64,000 nucleotides of DNA. Origin: Bradyrhizobium valentinum. Its GTDB lineage: Bacteria > Pseudomonadota > Alphaproteobacteria > Rhizobiales > Xanthobacteraceae. Below, piece after piece: positions 26,973 to 35,907 of the stretch. The stretch is from NCBI RefSeq assembly GCF_001440405.1, contig NZ_LLXX01000118.1, forward strand, positions 54,182 through 118,181, read 5' to 3'. Under the pieces are notes generated by a model. That model was not told the origin of the DNA, did not search any database, and worked only from the letters and a program-made list of their open reading frames with translations. Every line of letters starts with the position of its first letter. Position 1 is the first letter of the stretch. Position numbers and translations under genes: made by a program.

Positions 26973-27335
26973 ATGCGTACGTCTTTCGGAACTCCATCGA
27001 TCGTGCCCGACGGCGGGGAGCCTGACGTCTATGTCGTCGAGCATGATCCGGGCATACCCGGACGGGTTTGGGGCGGGGTGGATTCCAGGACAACCGGGTT
27101 CGAGACTGTTGTCACCGACCTCTTGGCCGGACAGTACACCAAGCCGATCCGCGTCGTCGCCTTCAACGTTGCAGGAGGCTGGTGCTGTGACGCGTCTGTC
27201 GAGATCGCGCATGAGCTGCGGCGACGCTGCGACCTGCAGCTTCGCGACATTCCGTTTTTCCTGCAGGACTTCGTAGACCGTTACGAAGGCCGCTATCGCG
27301 ACGTTCAACTGCCGTTGCCGATGCGCCTGTTCTAG
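26973..27335 (+). CDS. Hypothetical protein, probably stress-induced
   Basis: A 120-aa soluble protein without a signal peptide or TM helix. Segments DVYVVEHDPGIPGRVWGG, RVVAFNVAGGWCCDASVEIA and DLQLRDIPFFLQDFVDRYEG look well ordered. I associate the pattern with conserved rhizobial hypothetical proteins but no domain is recognised. The ATG at 26973 is one codon inside an in-frame TTG; a GAG stretch lies upstream. An EcfG-type promoter precedes it. Confidence 0.7.
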   Translation: MRTSFGTPSIVPDGGEPDVYVVEHDPGIPGRVWGGVDSRTTGFETVVTDLLAGQYTKPIRVVAFNVAGGWCCDASVEIAHELRRRCDLQLRDIPFFLQDFVDRYEGRYRDVQLPLPMRLF

Positions 27336-27391
27336 CGCCCGCGAACGGCGGCGGTCTCCCCCTCGCCGCCGGCGGGCTGGGAATTGCTTCG

Positions 27392-28228
27392 CTATGCAGT
27401 GGCGGAGTGCTCGGCGCCTTCCAGCCTTCGCCTGCGCCAGATCGATCCCGCCACGAGCACCACGGCAATGCCGATCAGCCCTAGCAGCACCTCGCCGCCG
27501 TGGCCGCCATTGGCAAAACGCAGCCCAAGACCAAGCGAGCTCAGCACGCCATCGAGGCCGACACCAACCGGGCCGTTGAAGAACGCATGCATCGCCGGCT
27601 GTATCGCGGGGTCGGTCGCCATCACCTCGCCGGCGACCCAGCCGAGCAGGCCCGCACCGGCCCACACCAAAGCGGGCAGGCGCGTGAGCAGCGCCATGAT
27701 CAGCGCTGCGCCGGCGACGATCAGGGGAACGCTGATGGCAAGGCCGATGACCAGCAGCGGAATGCTGCCATTAGCGGCGGCGGCAACCGCGATGACGTTG
27801 TCGAGGCTCATGACGATGTCGGCGATCGCCACGATCTGCACGGCCGCCCACAGATGCGCAGCCGCATCCACGTCGCCCTCGCCCTCGTGTTCAGGCACCA
27901 GCAGCTTCGCTGCGATGAAGAGCAGTGCGAGGCCTCCGACCAGCTTGAGGAACGGCAGCGCCATCAACGTCACGACGATACCGGTGAAGATGATGCGCAG
28001 GAGAACGGCGACGCCGGCGCCAAGGATCATGCCCCAGAACCGCTGGCGCGGCGGCAGCCCGCGGCACGCCATCGCGATGACAAGCGCGTTGTCACCCGAC
28101 AGCAGGATGTTGATCCACATGATCTTGCCGAGCGCGACCCAGAACGCCGGGTGCTGCATCTCGGCCTGGAACTGGGTGAAGAACGCCGAGATCGTTGCAG
28201 GATCGAAAATTTGCCACAGCCAGTTCAC
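27392..28228 (-). CDS. TerC family integral membrane protein (YjbE type)
   Basis: A 278-aa inner-membrane protein with about seven TM helices. INILLSGDNALVIAMACRGLP and VMSLDNVIAVAAAANG are the two TerC acidic motifs (GDNA and SLDN). Known TerC/Alx/YjbE members move metal ions such as manganese, or help load metal on exported proteins; the ligand here is not determined. Starts ATG at 28228 with GGGGGGAAC upstream. It is 64 bp downstream of ndk on the same strand. Confidence 0.9.
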   Translation of the reverse strand: MNWLWQIFDPATISAFFTQFQAEMQHPAFWVALGKIMWINILLSGDNALVIAMACRGLPPRQRFWGMILGAGVAVLLRIIFTGIVVTLMALPFLKLVGGLALLFIAAKLLVPEHEGEGDVDAAAHLWAAVQIVAIADIVMSLDNVIAVAAAANGSIPLLVIGLAISVPLIVAGAALIMALLTRLPALVWAGAGLLGWVAGEVMATDPAIQPAMHAFFNGPVGVGLDGVLSSLGLGLRFANGGHGGEVLLGLIGIAVVLVAGSIWRRRRLEGAEHSATA

Positions 28229-28292
28229 AGCGTTCCCCCCTCGGCTCTTCAGCCGTTACTGCGCGGCTATTGCTCGCCGCTATCCAAATTGT

Positions 28293-28715
28293 TCAGCCGA
28301 CGATTTCGTTGCCCGAAAAGAATTGCGCGATTTCGATCGCGGCGGTCTCCGGCGCGTCCGAACCGTGCACCGAATTCTCGCCGATCGACTTCGCATGGAC
28401 CTTGCGGATCGTGCCTTCCGCGGCCTTCGAGGGATCGGTGGCGCCCATCACGTCACGGTATTTGAGCACGGCGCCCTCGCCCTCCAACACCTGTACCACG
28501 ACCGGGCCCGAGGTCATGAACTCGACCAGCTCGCCGAAGAAAGGACGTGCCTTGTGAACGGCGTAAAAGGTTTCCGCCTGTTCGCGGGTCATGCGAATGC
28601 GCTTCTGGGCCACGATCCGCAGCCCTGCCTTCTCGATCAACGCGTTGACGGCGCCGGTCAGATTGCGCGCGGTCGCGTCCGGTTTGATGATCGAGAAAGT
28701 GCGTTCAATCGCCAT
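28293..28715 (-). CDS. ndk: Nucleoside diphosphate kinase
   Basis: A 140-aa cytosolic enzyme that balances NTP and dNTP pools by ping-pong phosphotransfer through a histidine. [18 protein letters not shown] is the N-terminal signature, and [20 protein letters not shown] carries the phosphorylated His. The length is normal. It is single or co-transcribed with the terC-type gene downstream. Confidence 0.97.
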   Translation of the reverse strand: MAIERTFSIIKPDATARNLTGAVNALIEKAGLRIVAQKRIRMTREQAETFYAVHKARPFFGELVEFMTSGPVVVQVLEGEGAVLKYRDVMGATDPSKAAEGTIRKVHAKSIGENSVHGSDAPETAAIEIAQFFSGNEIVG

Positions 28716-29040
28716 TGTGTTTACGTCCTTACAAAACGCTGGGTGGAGAGTTGCGGGGCTTATATCGGCGCCACCTCACGACGGCAAGCGGCCCGGTGAC
28801 GCGGCCACCACCCATTTTTGGGGTGTTTTCGTGCGGTGGGCGCGCCGCGGGTGCGAAAGATTACTGCAATTTCACGGAGATGAACCCAGTCTGAAACTGC
28901 CGTGCCGCCTTCATTCAGCTTCGCGGCCGTAGACTTAGGGACGATCGAACGCAGGGCACGCGCGTCCGCCGGCCCAGGGCGTCACGGGACCCGATCTCAC
29001 TGATGGTGCCAACTGGCGCCGAAACTTTGAGGAGACGATC
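28716..29040. other. Intergenic region between divergent ndk and an exported His-rich protein gene
   Basis: 325 bp with promoters for both flanking genes. CACCCATTTTTGGGGTG near 28808 forms an imperfect short stem. No ORF or recognised regulatory element can be supported. Confidence 0.5.
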
Positions 29041-29313
29041 ATGTTACGCAAACTCTCGCTCGTTGCAGTGGCCGCAGCTTCGCTGGGTGCCGCCGCGCTG
29101 GCGCCGACAGCGGCTTCGGCCGGCGGCTGGCACCATGGCGGCTGGCATCATGGCGGCTGGCATCGTCACCACCATCATCATGGCTGGGGTGGCCCCCGCG
29201 TCTTCATCGGCGGCCCGGCCTATTACGGCGGCGGTTATGGCGGCTGCTACGTACGGCGCTTGGTCCCAACTCCCTGGGGCCCACGCTGGCGGCTGGTGAA
29301 CCGCTGCTACTGA
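29041..29313 (+). CDS. Exported His/Gly/Trp-rich small protein
   Basis: A 90-aa protein with a classic signal peptide (MLRKLSLVAVAAASLGAAAL, cleavage after TAASA). The mature part begins with repeated WHHGG units and a run of histidines, then GGPAYYGGGYGG and a C-terminal VRRLVPTPWGPRWRLVNRCY. This arrangement is typical of abundant small secreted proteins in Bradyrhizobium. The His run could bind metal, but no function is known. It has GAGGAG before the ATG and a strong terminator after the stop. Confidence 0.85.
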   Translation: MLRKLSLVAVAAASLGAAALAPTAASAGGWHHGGWHHGGWHRHHHHHGWGGPRVFIGGPAYYGGGYGGCYVRRLVPTPWGPRWRLVNRCY

Positions 29314-29340
29314 CCTGATTTGAGCTTCCCCCTGACTGAT

Positions 29341-29369
29341 GCCCCGGCCGCCGCGCCGGGGCTTTTTTT
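29341..29369 (+). terminator. Rho-independent terminator
   Basis: GCCCCGGC (29341-29348), 6-nt loop, GCCGGGGC (29355-29362), then seven T. It ends the transcript of the exported His-rich protein, 28 bp after its stop. Confidence 0.9.
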
Positions 29370-29528
29370 CAAAAAACCAATTTTGGAAGGTGATTCGACT
29401 ACTTGCAGGCGAATGCATGCAGCCATGCACGGGAAACAAATCGCGCTGTTGTGACTTGATTCATCGACACCCTCAACCTTGCGAGTGCTGCGAGGTGGAA
29501 CTCGTCAAGTGAGAGAGAGAGACTGCCC

Positions 29529-29702
29529 ATGGATTCTCGAATCAACGGTGATTTCGTGCAACTCGACCACAAGACCTGCCAGTACATCTGCGACGCCGTG
29601 GGCGAACGGCTGCAGCAAAGCATGCGCCCGGAAACAGAACTTTCACCCCGGCTGCAAGAGCTGATGAATGAACTGCGTCGGCACGATGACGAGCTGCATT
29701 GA
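29529..29702 (+). CDS. Small hypothetical protein, 57 aa
   Basis: An ATG at 29529 with GAGAGAG upstream opens a 57-aa acidic, helical protein (MDSRINGDFVQLDHKTCQYI, CDAVGERLQQSM, LSPRLQELMNELRRHDDELH). I recognise a similar pattern in short Bradyrhizobium proteins. There is no known function. It lies between the terminator of the exported protein and the ABC-F gene. Confidence 0.6.
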   Translation: MDSRINGDFVQLDHKTCQYICDAVGERLQQSMRPETELSPRLQELMNELRRHDDELH

Positions 29703-29796
29703 ATGATGCTTCGCCGATAGAATTTGCCGATCAGTCGATAGATTTCTTCGATAATAAATAGGTTGCGTTTGCCCGCCGCTCCGGTGACAACCCCGC

Positions 29797-31659
29797 ATGC
29801 TTTCAATAACAGACATTTCGGTCCGCATCGCCGGGCGGCTTTTGATCGACGACAGCACGGTGCAGATCGTGCCCGGCGCGCGCGTCGGCTTCGTCGGCCG
29901 CAACGGCGTCGGCAAATCGACGCTGTTTCATGCGATCCGCGGTGACCTGCCGGTCGAGTCGGGCAGCATCACGCTGCCGCCGCGCTGGCGCATCGGCAGC
30001 CTGGCGCAAGAGGCGCCGGACGGCCCGGAGAGCCTCATCAATGTCGTGCTGAAGGCCGATCTGGAGCGTGACGCGCTGCTCCGTGAAGCCGAAACCGCCG
30101 CCGATCCGCACCGGATCGCCGAAATCCAGACCCGGCTGGTCGACATCGACGCGCACTCCGCGCCGGCGCGCGCGGCGGCGATCTTGAGCGGCCTCGGATT
30201 TTCCACCGCGGACCAGGCTCGGCCGTGCTCGGAATTCTCCGGCGGCTGGCGCATGCGGGTGGCGCTGGCGGCGACGCTGTTCGCAGCGCCCGATCTGCTG
30301 CTGCTGGACGAGCCGACCAACTATCTCGACCTCGAAGGCACGCTGTGGCTGGAAGACCATCTGGCAAACTATCCGCGCACCGTCATCGTCATCAGCCACG
30401 ACCGCGACCTGCTCGACACCTCGGTCGACCAGATCCTGCACCTCGATCGCGGCAAGCTGACCCTCTACAAGGGCACCTATTCCTCGTTCGAGGAGCAGCG
30501 CGCTACGCGGGAAATGCTGGACGCCAAGCACGCCAAGCGCCAGGCCGACGAGCGCAAGCGGCTGCAGGCCTTTGTCGATCGCTTCAAGGCGAAAGCCTCG
30601 AAAGCCCGCCAGGCTCAGTCGCGCGTCAAGATGCTGGAACGGATGAAGCCGGTCACCGCGCTGGTGACGCAGGACGTGCGCGAAATCACGTTCCCGACGC
30701 CGGAGAAAATGCTGTCGCCGCCGATCATCGCGGTGGATGACGTCTCGGTCGGCTACGATCCGAAAAAGCCGGTGCTCGACCGCGTCACGCTGCGCATCGA
30801 TACCGACGACCGCATCGCCCTGCTCGGCTCCAACGGCAACGGCAAATCGACGCTGGTCAAGCTTCTGGCCAACAAGCTGGCGCCGTTCTCTGGTCGGATC
30901 ACGCGGGCGGAGAAATTGTCGGTCGGATATTTCGCGCAGCATCAGGTCGACGAGCTCAACCTCGACGCATCGCCCTATGACCATATCCGCAAGCTGATGC
31001 CCGATGCGCCGGAAACCAAGGTGCGCGGCCGTACCGGCGCGATCGGATTTTCCGGAAAAGCCGGCGACACCCTGGTCCAGAGCCTGTCAGGCGGCGAGAA
31101 AGCGCGGCTGTTGCTCGGGCTCGCCACATTCTTCGGCCCGAATATGATCATCCTCGACGAGCCGACCAACCATCTCGACATCGACAGCCGTGCGGCGCTG
31201 GCCGAAGCGATCAACGATTTTCCCGGCGCCGTCATCATGGTCTCGCACGACCGCTATTTGATCGAAGCCTGCGCCGATCAATTGTGGGTGGTCGCCAACC
31301 AGACGGTGACGAGCTACGACGGTGACCTCGACGATTACAGGCGAATGGTATTGTCGATCGGCGACACGCGCAGCCCCTCGCGCGAGCGGCCCAAAGGGAC
31401 CGCAAGACCGGAGCGAGGGAAGAGCGAAAGGCGAACACCGCTGAAGCAGCGGATCGCCGATGCGGAAGCCGAGATCGAGCGCATCAACGGCATCATCGCC
31501 AAGATCGACACCGCGCTTGCGTTGCCCGACCTGTTCACGCGCGATCCCAAGCAGGCCGCGCAGCTCAGCAAGGCGCGTGCCGGTGCGGAAAGCGCGCTGC
31601 TGCGTGCGGAGGAAGTCTGGCTGGAAGCCAATTCACAATACGACGAAGCGGCGGGCTAG
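29797..31659 (+). CDS. ABC-F family ATP-binding protein
   Basis: A 620-aa cytosolic protein with two ABC ATPase domains and no membrane part. Domain 1 has Walker A GRNGVGKST (34-42), signature FSGGW and LLLLDEPTNYLDLEG; domain 2 has GSNGNGKST, LSGGEKARLL and IILDEPTNHLDIDS. Between them is the ABC-F linker (KAKASKARQAQSRVKMLERM), and a coiled-coil C-terminal tail follows as in Uup/YheS proteins. ABC-F proteins act on ribosomes in translation control; the exact subgroup is not certain. It converges on thrS with 16 bp between stops. Confidence 0.93.
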   Translation: MLSITDISVRIAGRLLIDDSTVQIVPGARVGFVGRNGVGKSTLFHAIRGDLPVESGSITLPPRWRIGSLAQEAPDGPESLINVVLKADLERDALLREAETAADPHRIAEIQTRLVDIDAHSAPARAAAILSGLGFSTADQARPCSEFSGGWRMRVALAATLFAAPDLLLLDEPTNYLDLEGTLWLEDHLANYPRTVIVISHDRDLLDTSVDQILHLDRGKLTLYKGTYSSFEEQRATREMLDAKHAKRQADERKRLQAFVDRFKAKASKARQAQSRVKMLERMKPVTALVTQDVREITFPTPEKMLSPPIIAVDDVSVGYDPKKPVLDRVTLRIDTDDRIALLGSNGNGKSTLVKLLANKLAPFSGRITRAEKLSVGYFAQHQVDELNLDASPYDHIRKLMPDAPETKVRGRTGAIGFSGKAGDTLVQSLSGGEKARLLLGLATFFGPNMIILDEPTNHLDIDSRAALAEAINDFPGAVIMVSHDRYLIEACADQLWVVANQTVTSYDGDLDDYRRMVLSIGDTRSPSRERPKGTARPERGKSERRTPLKQRIADAEAEIERINGIIAKIDTALALPDLFTRDPKQAAQLSKARAGAESALLRAEEVWLEANSQYDEAAG

Positions 31660-31675
31660 GCCGTGGCTTCCTCGC

Positions 31676-32908
31676 CTAGGATCCTGCGTCCGCGGGCGAC
31701 AACGCTTGCGCCACAAGGGCGCCCGGCCGGGCCCTCGCCTGCAGGCGGGACACCGCCTCGGCCAGCGGAACGTCGGCCTGTGAGCCCTCGCGCTCGCGCA
31801 GGTTCACTCGGCCGTCCCTCATCTCGCGCCCGCCGACGATGGCCATCACCGGCACCGCCATTTCATGCGCCGCCACGATGCGCCGCGAAAGGGTGTCGGC
31901 GCCGTCATAGGCAACGGCCCGGATCCCGGCATCCGCGAATGCCGCCAGCACGTCGGCGCCGTATCCGGCCTGGTCTTTCGAGATCGGCGCAACCGCGACC
32001 TGGTCCGGCGACAGCCAGAACGGAAGCACGCCGCCATGGTGCTCGAGCAGGATCGCGATCATGCGACTGAGCGATCCGAAGATGGCGTGGTGGATCATCA
32101 GGGGCCTGGCGCGGCTGCCGTCGGGAGCGACGTAGGACGCCTCGAGCCGCTGCGGCAGCACGCCGTCGAGCTGCACCGTGCCGCACTGCCAGGATCGTCC
32201 CAGCCGGTCGCGCAGCGCGAATTCCAGCTTCGGTCCGTAGAAAGCACCTTCGCCTGGATTGATTTGAGGCGCGAGGCCGCAGCGACGCGCGGCATCGCCG
32301 AGCTTCGCCTCCGACCAGTCCCAGGTCGCGTCGTCACCGGCGCGCACCGCCGGCCGCGTCGCTAGCGCCACCTCGTAGTCGGGAAAACCGAGGTCGCAAT
32401 AAACCTCGTCAAGCAGGGCGATGAAGCGCGCGACTTCGCCCTCCACGTCCTGCTCGCGGCAGAACACATGCGCGTCGTCCTGCTCGAAGGCGCGCGTCCG
32501 CATGATGCCGTGGAGCGAACCGGAAGGCTCATTGCGGTGGCAGGCGCCGAACTCGGCATAGCGGATCGGAAGCTCCCGCCACGAGCGCAGCCCCTTGTTG
32601 AAGATCTGCACGTGGCACGGGCACGACATCGGTTTCAGCGCCATCGCCAGCTCGCCGTCGTCGATCCGGAACATGTGCTCGCCGAACTTGTCCCAGTGGC
32701 CGCTGCGGCCCCAGAACTCCCGCGGCAGCAGTTGTGGCGTCCGGACCTCGGCATAGCCAGCGCGGCACATCTTGCGCCGGAGATAGTCCTCCAGCACCCG
32801 GTAGACCGCGTAGCCGCGCGGATGCCAGAACACCATGCCCGGCGCATCTTCCTGAAGGTGCCAGAGCTTGAGCTGCACGCCGAGATTTCTGTGGTCGAGA
32901 TCGTCCAT
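31676..32908 (-). CDS. thrS: Short threonyl-tRNA synthetase lacking N-terminal TGS and editing domains
   Basis: A 410-aa class II synthetase made only of catalytic core and anticodon-binding domain; full ThrRS is about 640-660 aa. It begins at DHRNLGVQLKLWHLQEDAPG, the first part of the catalytic domain. Zinc ligands C96 (PMSCP), H147 (QDDAH) and the His in PLMIHHAIFGS are kept, as is motif 2 (AEFGACHRNEPSGSLHG). The proofreading N2 domain is absent. AAGGAA precedes the ATG. Upstream lies a Thr-codon leader ORF and a terminator, so expression should rise on Thr-tRNA shortage. A full-length thrS is expected elsewhere in the genome. Confidence 0.9.
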   Translation of the reverse strand: MDDLDHRNLGVQLKLWHLQEDAPGMVFWHPRGYAVYRVLEDYLRRKMCRAGYAEVRTPQLLPREFWGRSGHWDKFGEHMFRIDDGELAMALKPMSCPCHVQIFNKGLRSWRELPIRYAEFGACHRNEPSGSLHGIMRTRAFEQDDAHVFCREQDVEGEVARFIALLDEVYCDLGFPDYEVALATRPAVRAGDDATWDWSEAKLGDAARRCGLAPQINPGEGAFYGPKLEFALRDRLGRSWQCGTVQLDGVLPQRLEASYVAPDGSRARPLMIHHAIFGSLSRMIAILLEHHGGVLPFWLSPDQVAVAPISKDQAGYGADVLAAFADAGIRAVAYDGADTLSRRIVAAHEMAVPVMAIVGGREMRDGRVNLREREGSQADVPLAEAVSRLQARARPGALVAQALSPADAGS

Positions 32909-32952
32909 GGCTATGTTCCTTGTGATGGGAAAAAGCGCGGACGGGGACCATC

Positions 32953-32997
32953 AAAAACCAGAAAGGCCCCGTCCGTCGCCGGCGGGGCCTTTTCTGG
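32953..32997 (-). terminator. Attenuator terminator of thrS
   Basis: On the minus strand, CCAGAAAAGGCCCCG pairs with CGGGGCCTTTCTGG (14 bp with one bulged A) around an 11-nt loop, followed by TTTTT. It lies 17 nt after the leader-peptide stop and 45 nt before the thrS start, where an attenuator must be. Confidence 0.85.
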
Positions 32998-33014
32998 GTG
33001 AAGTACGCTTGTCT

Positions 33015-33092
33015 CTAGCGCGCGCAACCAGCAGGCGATCCGCCGTAAGCGGTCGCCGTGGTGGTCAATGCGGCTGATCGAAGCTTGTTCAT
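33015..33092 (-). CDS. Threonine-rich leader peptide of the thrS attenuator
   Basis: A 25-codon ORF: MNKLRSAA, then LTTTATA, then YGGSPAGCAR and TAG. Codons 10-12 and 14 are ACC, ACC, ACG and ACC, so four of five consecutive codons are threonine. These codons overlap the first arm of a stem (33049-33057 with 33034-33043), so a ribosome stalled for lack of charged tRNA-Thr would open it. The ATG is at the position predicted for the transcription start, as for a leaderless message. The attenuation mechanism is inferred from the arrangement. Confidence 0.8.
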   Translation of the reverse strand: MNKLRSAALTTTATAYGGSPAGCAR

Positions 33093-33098
33093 GCTCTG

Positions 33099-33127
33099 TA
33101 TATGGTCGTAAAACGCTCAGCCGTCAA
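33099..33127 (-). promoter_or_regulatory. Sigma-70 promoter for the thrS leader
   Basis: On the minus strand TTGACG (33127-33122), a 17-bp spacer and CATATA (33104-33099). With the usual 6-7 nt from the -10 end, transcription begins at 33092-33093, at the A of the leader ATG or one base before it. Confidence 0.7.
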
Positions 33128-33170
33128 CGCCAGCCGCTTGGCTCACAGCATCAGTCTGGCGGGCTTGCAC

Positions 33171-33214
33171 GCGTTTTCTTAACGCGAACCGGCATCCAGT
33201 TCGCTCGAAAACGC
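33171..33214. repeat. 44-bp palindromic intergenic repeat, copy 2
   Basis: Same length and the same GCGTTTTC/GAAAACGC ends as 3114-3157, with a few substitutions in the core. It lies 30 bp past the stop of the minus-strand lipoprotein gene. Confidence 0.75.
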
Positions 33215-33244
33215 TATAGCCAACGCGAGCGCGCAAGCACAGGG

Positions 33245-33784
33245 TTACGTCGCGGCCGGCTTCTTCTTCGGCTTTGCGCCCTTGGCCGGCGCCACCGACT
33301 CCGGTGCACGCTCGATCGACGTCAGGCGTCCCGCGGTGAACGTGTAGATGCCGGCCCGCTGGCCGCGCGAATAGCTGACGACCGCCACGCGATCACCGCG
33401 CGGGTTGTTGGAGAGGCCGACATTGTCGGGCGCACCGATGCCGCGCACGACGTCGCATTCGGTATGACCGAGCGCCACCGTTCCGGTCGTCGAGGGCGGC
33501 GGGCTGCCGGCAGCACCGTCCGCCAACGCGTTGGCACCGGCGCCCGGCGCCCCCATGCCGGGACAGGCTCCGTCGGCACTGACGAGTTCATCCGGCGTGA
33601 CCGGCTTGGTCGGGGACAGCGGAGGCGTTTCGATCGACACGTTTTTGATGAACACGCGTCCGGTGCGCGAAAACCAGTCCGCGTCCCTCGACATCAGGTC
33701 CGACGCACCCGAGCAACCCGCAAGCGCGGGCCCGAGCAACAACAACGTCAGCAGTGGCTTTCGATCGATCGTTCCGCGTCGCAC
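33245..33784 (-). CDS. Putative lipoprotein, function unknown
   Basis: A 179-aa protein from the GTG at 33784, giving a basic start, a hydrophobic core (LLTLLLLGPALAGC) and a lipobox ALAGC, so lipidation in the envelope is expected. The mature part has a Pro/Ala-rich middle and an ordered C-half: GHTECDVVRGIGAPDNVGL and RVAVVSYSRGQRAGIYTFTA, a pattern seen in small outer-membrane-assembly (BamE/SmpA-like) and related lipoproteins; the tail is Lys-rich. The resemblance is weak. It lies alone between the thrS leader and holC. Confidence 0.7.
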   Translation of the reverse strand: MRRGTIDRKPLLTLLLLGPALAGCSGASDLMSRDADWFSRTGRVFIKNVSIETPPLSPTKPVTPDELVSADGACPGMGAPGAGANALADGAAGSPPPSTTGTVALGHTECDVVRGIGAPDNVGLSNNPRGDRVAVVSYSRGQRAGIYTFTAGRLTSIERAPESVAPAKGAKPKKKPAAT

Positions 33785-33936
33785 GCTAGACCCAGGCTCC
33801 CACCCCTTACTGCAACCACTTGTCCGACCATCACTTTGCGGCACGACCATGGCTGCCCGCAAGGTCCGGCGCAGAAACCGCAGATTATCATTGATTCCCA
33901 GGGATCGCTAATTTCATCGCTAATTTCCAAGCATCG

Positions 33937-34389
33937 CTATTGCCGCCGTTGCCACCGACCCCGCTCGTCGGCCTGCCAATAAGTCACTTCGAACCCGCGC
34001 GCCTTGCAGTCGGCCCAGGTGCCACGCGCCGCGGTCAGCGCATCGGCATCATCACCGTTGAAGACCAGCACCACCCGCTCGTAGCTGTTGCAATCGACCG
34101 GCAACGCCGCGTTGTCGATCAGGAACCTGACATTGGCCCGATTCGGGTTGCCCTCCTCGATCGAGAGAATGATGGGTTGGTCCTGCGCATCGCCGGCGCG
34201 CCAGGTAGCGTGCGGCAGGAACGAATCGTCGCTGTAGGTCCACAAATGCGCATCGAGCGCCTCGGTGCGCTCCGGCGAGGTCGATTGCACGACCACGCGC
34301 CAGCCTCGCTCGAGCGATTTTTCCAACAACGGCGGCAATACACTCTCGAGCGACATGCCCTGCAAATGATAGAACAGGATTTCCGTCAT
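33937..34389 (-). CDS. holC: DNA polymerase III chi subunit
   Basis: A 150-aa protein starting MTEILFYHLQGMSLESVLPP and containing LEKSLERGWRVVVQSTSPER and HLWTYSDDSFLPHA, the HolC hallmark. Chi links the clamp loader (with psi) to SSB at the fork. It follows pepA on the same strand with a 15-bp gap, the usual pepA-holC pairing. Confidence 0.94.
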   Translation of the reverse strand: MTEILFYHLQGMSLESVLPPLLEKSLERGWRVVVQSTSPERTEALDAHLWTYSDDSFLPHATWRAGDAQDQPIILSIEEGNPNRANVRFLIDNAALPVDCNSYERVVLVFNGDDADALTAARGTWADCKARGFEVTYWQADERGRWQRRQ

Positions 34390-34404
34390 CCACCTGCAAC
34401 CGAA

Positions 34405-35907
34405 TTACTTCGTGGCTTCGTAATATTCCGCGACCAGCCGGTCGAGCAAGCGAACGCCATAACCGGAACCCCAACTGTGGTTGATGTCGGTTTTCGGCGC
34501 GCCCATCGCGGTTCCCGCGACGTCGAGATGTGCCCACGGCGTGTTGTCGACGAAACGCTGCAGGAACTGCGCAGCGGTGATCGAACCGCCGTGGCGCCCG
34601 CCGGTATTCTTCATGTCGGCAAATTGCGAATCGATCAGCTTGTCGTATTCCGCGCCGAGCGGCATGCGCCAGACGCGCTCGCCGGTTTCGGTTCCGATCT
34701 TGCTCAACCTATCAGCCAGTTCGTCGTTGTTGGAGAACATTCCGGAATATTCGGTACCGAGCGCGACCATGATCGCGCCGGTGAGCGTTGCGAGATCGAC
34801 CATGAATTTGGGCTTGAACTTCTTCGCCACGTACCAGAGCACGTCGGCCAGCACGAGCCGGCCTTCGGCATCGGTGTTGATGATCTCGATCGTCTGCCCC
34901 GACATCGAGGTGACGATATCGCCGGGGCGCTGGGCGTTGCCGTCGGGCATGTTCTCGACCAGGCCGATGGCGCCGACCGCGTTGACCTTAGCTTTACGGG
35001 CAGCCAGCGCATGCATCAGCCCGACCACGCAGGCGGCGCCGCCCATGTCGCCCTTCATGTCTTCCATACTGGCGGCGCCCTTGATCGAAATGCCGCCGGT
35101 ATCGAAGCAGACGCCCTTGCCGACGAAAGCGACCGGCTGATCGCCCTTCTTGCCGCCGTTCCAGCGCATGATCACCGTGCGGCCGGGCTGCGTTGAGCCT
35201 TGTGCGACGCCGAGCAAGGCGCCCATGCCGAGCTTCTTCATCGCCTTGACGTCGAGCACCTCGACGTCGATCCCGAGCTTCCCAAGCTGGCTCGCACGCC
35301 GCGCGAATTCGACCGGGTACAGCACGTTCGGCGGCTCGTTGACGAGCTCGCGCGCGATAATCACGCCGTCCACGACGTGGGACGCCGGCGCGAAGGCCTT
35401 TCGCGCAGCGGCGACATCCTCGACGGCGATCGAAACGTCGGCACGAAGCGTCCCATTCTCGCCGTCTTTCTTCTTGGTCTTGTAGCGGTCGAATTTATAC
35501 GCGCGCAGCCGGATGCCCGACGCGATCGCGGCGGCAGCATCGCCCTGCATCGCGCCATCAGGCAGTTCGGCGATCACGGTGACCGCTTGGCTGGCGCTGT
35601 TGAGCTTGCCCGCCGTCACGCCGCCGAACTTTAGAAAATCCTTCTCCTTGATGTCGGACGCCTTGCCGACGCCGACCACGATCAGGCGCTCTGCCTTGAT
35701 TCCCTCCGGCGCCGGAATATCGAGCGTCGACCCGCTTTTGCCCTTGAACTGGTTGGCGGCCGCCGCCCGCTTGACGGTGTTGGCGGCCGTCCCCAGCGCC
35801 TTCCGCGTGGCTTCGCCGAATTTCAATGTGTCATCGCAAAACACCACGAGAACGCCACGGGGCGCTGCGGAAAAAGCGACAAAGCCGACCTTGACGGCGT
35901 CGGACAT
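34405..35907 (-). CDS. pepA: Leucyl aminopeptidase (M17)
   Basis: A 500-aa cytosolic di-metal aminopeptidase. The metal-binding segments [16 protein letters not shown] and [14 protein letters not shown] are intact, with [12 protein letters not shown] between. An N-terminal macro-like domain makes up about the first 170 residues. It may also act as a DNA-binding factor as in E. coli, which is not predictable here. It is divergent from lptF, as in many Proteobacteria, and followed by holC. Confidence 0.96.
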   Translation of the reverse strand: MSDAVKVGFVAFSAAPRGVLVVFCDDTLKFGEATRKALGTAANTVKRAAAANQFKGKSGSTLDIPAPEGIKAERLIVVGVGKASDIKEKDFLKFGGVTAGKLNSASQAVTVIAELPDGAMQGDAAAAIASGIRLRAYKFDRYKTKKKDGENGTLRADVSIAVEDVAAARKAFAPASHVVDGVIIARELVNEPPNVLYPVEFARRASQLGKLGIDVEVLDVKAMKKLGMGALLGVAQGSTQPGRTVIMRWNGGKKGDQPVAFVGKGVCFDTGGISIKGAASMEDMKGDMGGAACVVGLMHALAARKAKVNAVGAIGLVENMPDGNAQRPGDIVTSMSGQTIEIINTDAEGRLVLADVLWYVAKKFKPKFMVDLATLTGAIMVALGTEYSGMFSNNDELADRLSKIGTETGERVWRMPLGAEYDKLIDSQFADMKNTGGRHGGSITAAQFLQRFVDNTPWAHLDVAGTAMGAPKTDINHSWGSGYGVRLLDRLVAEYYEATK

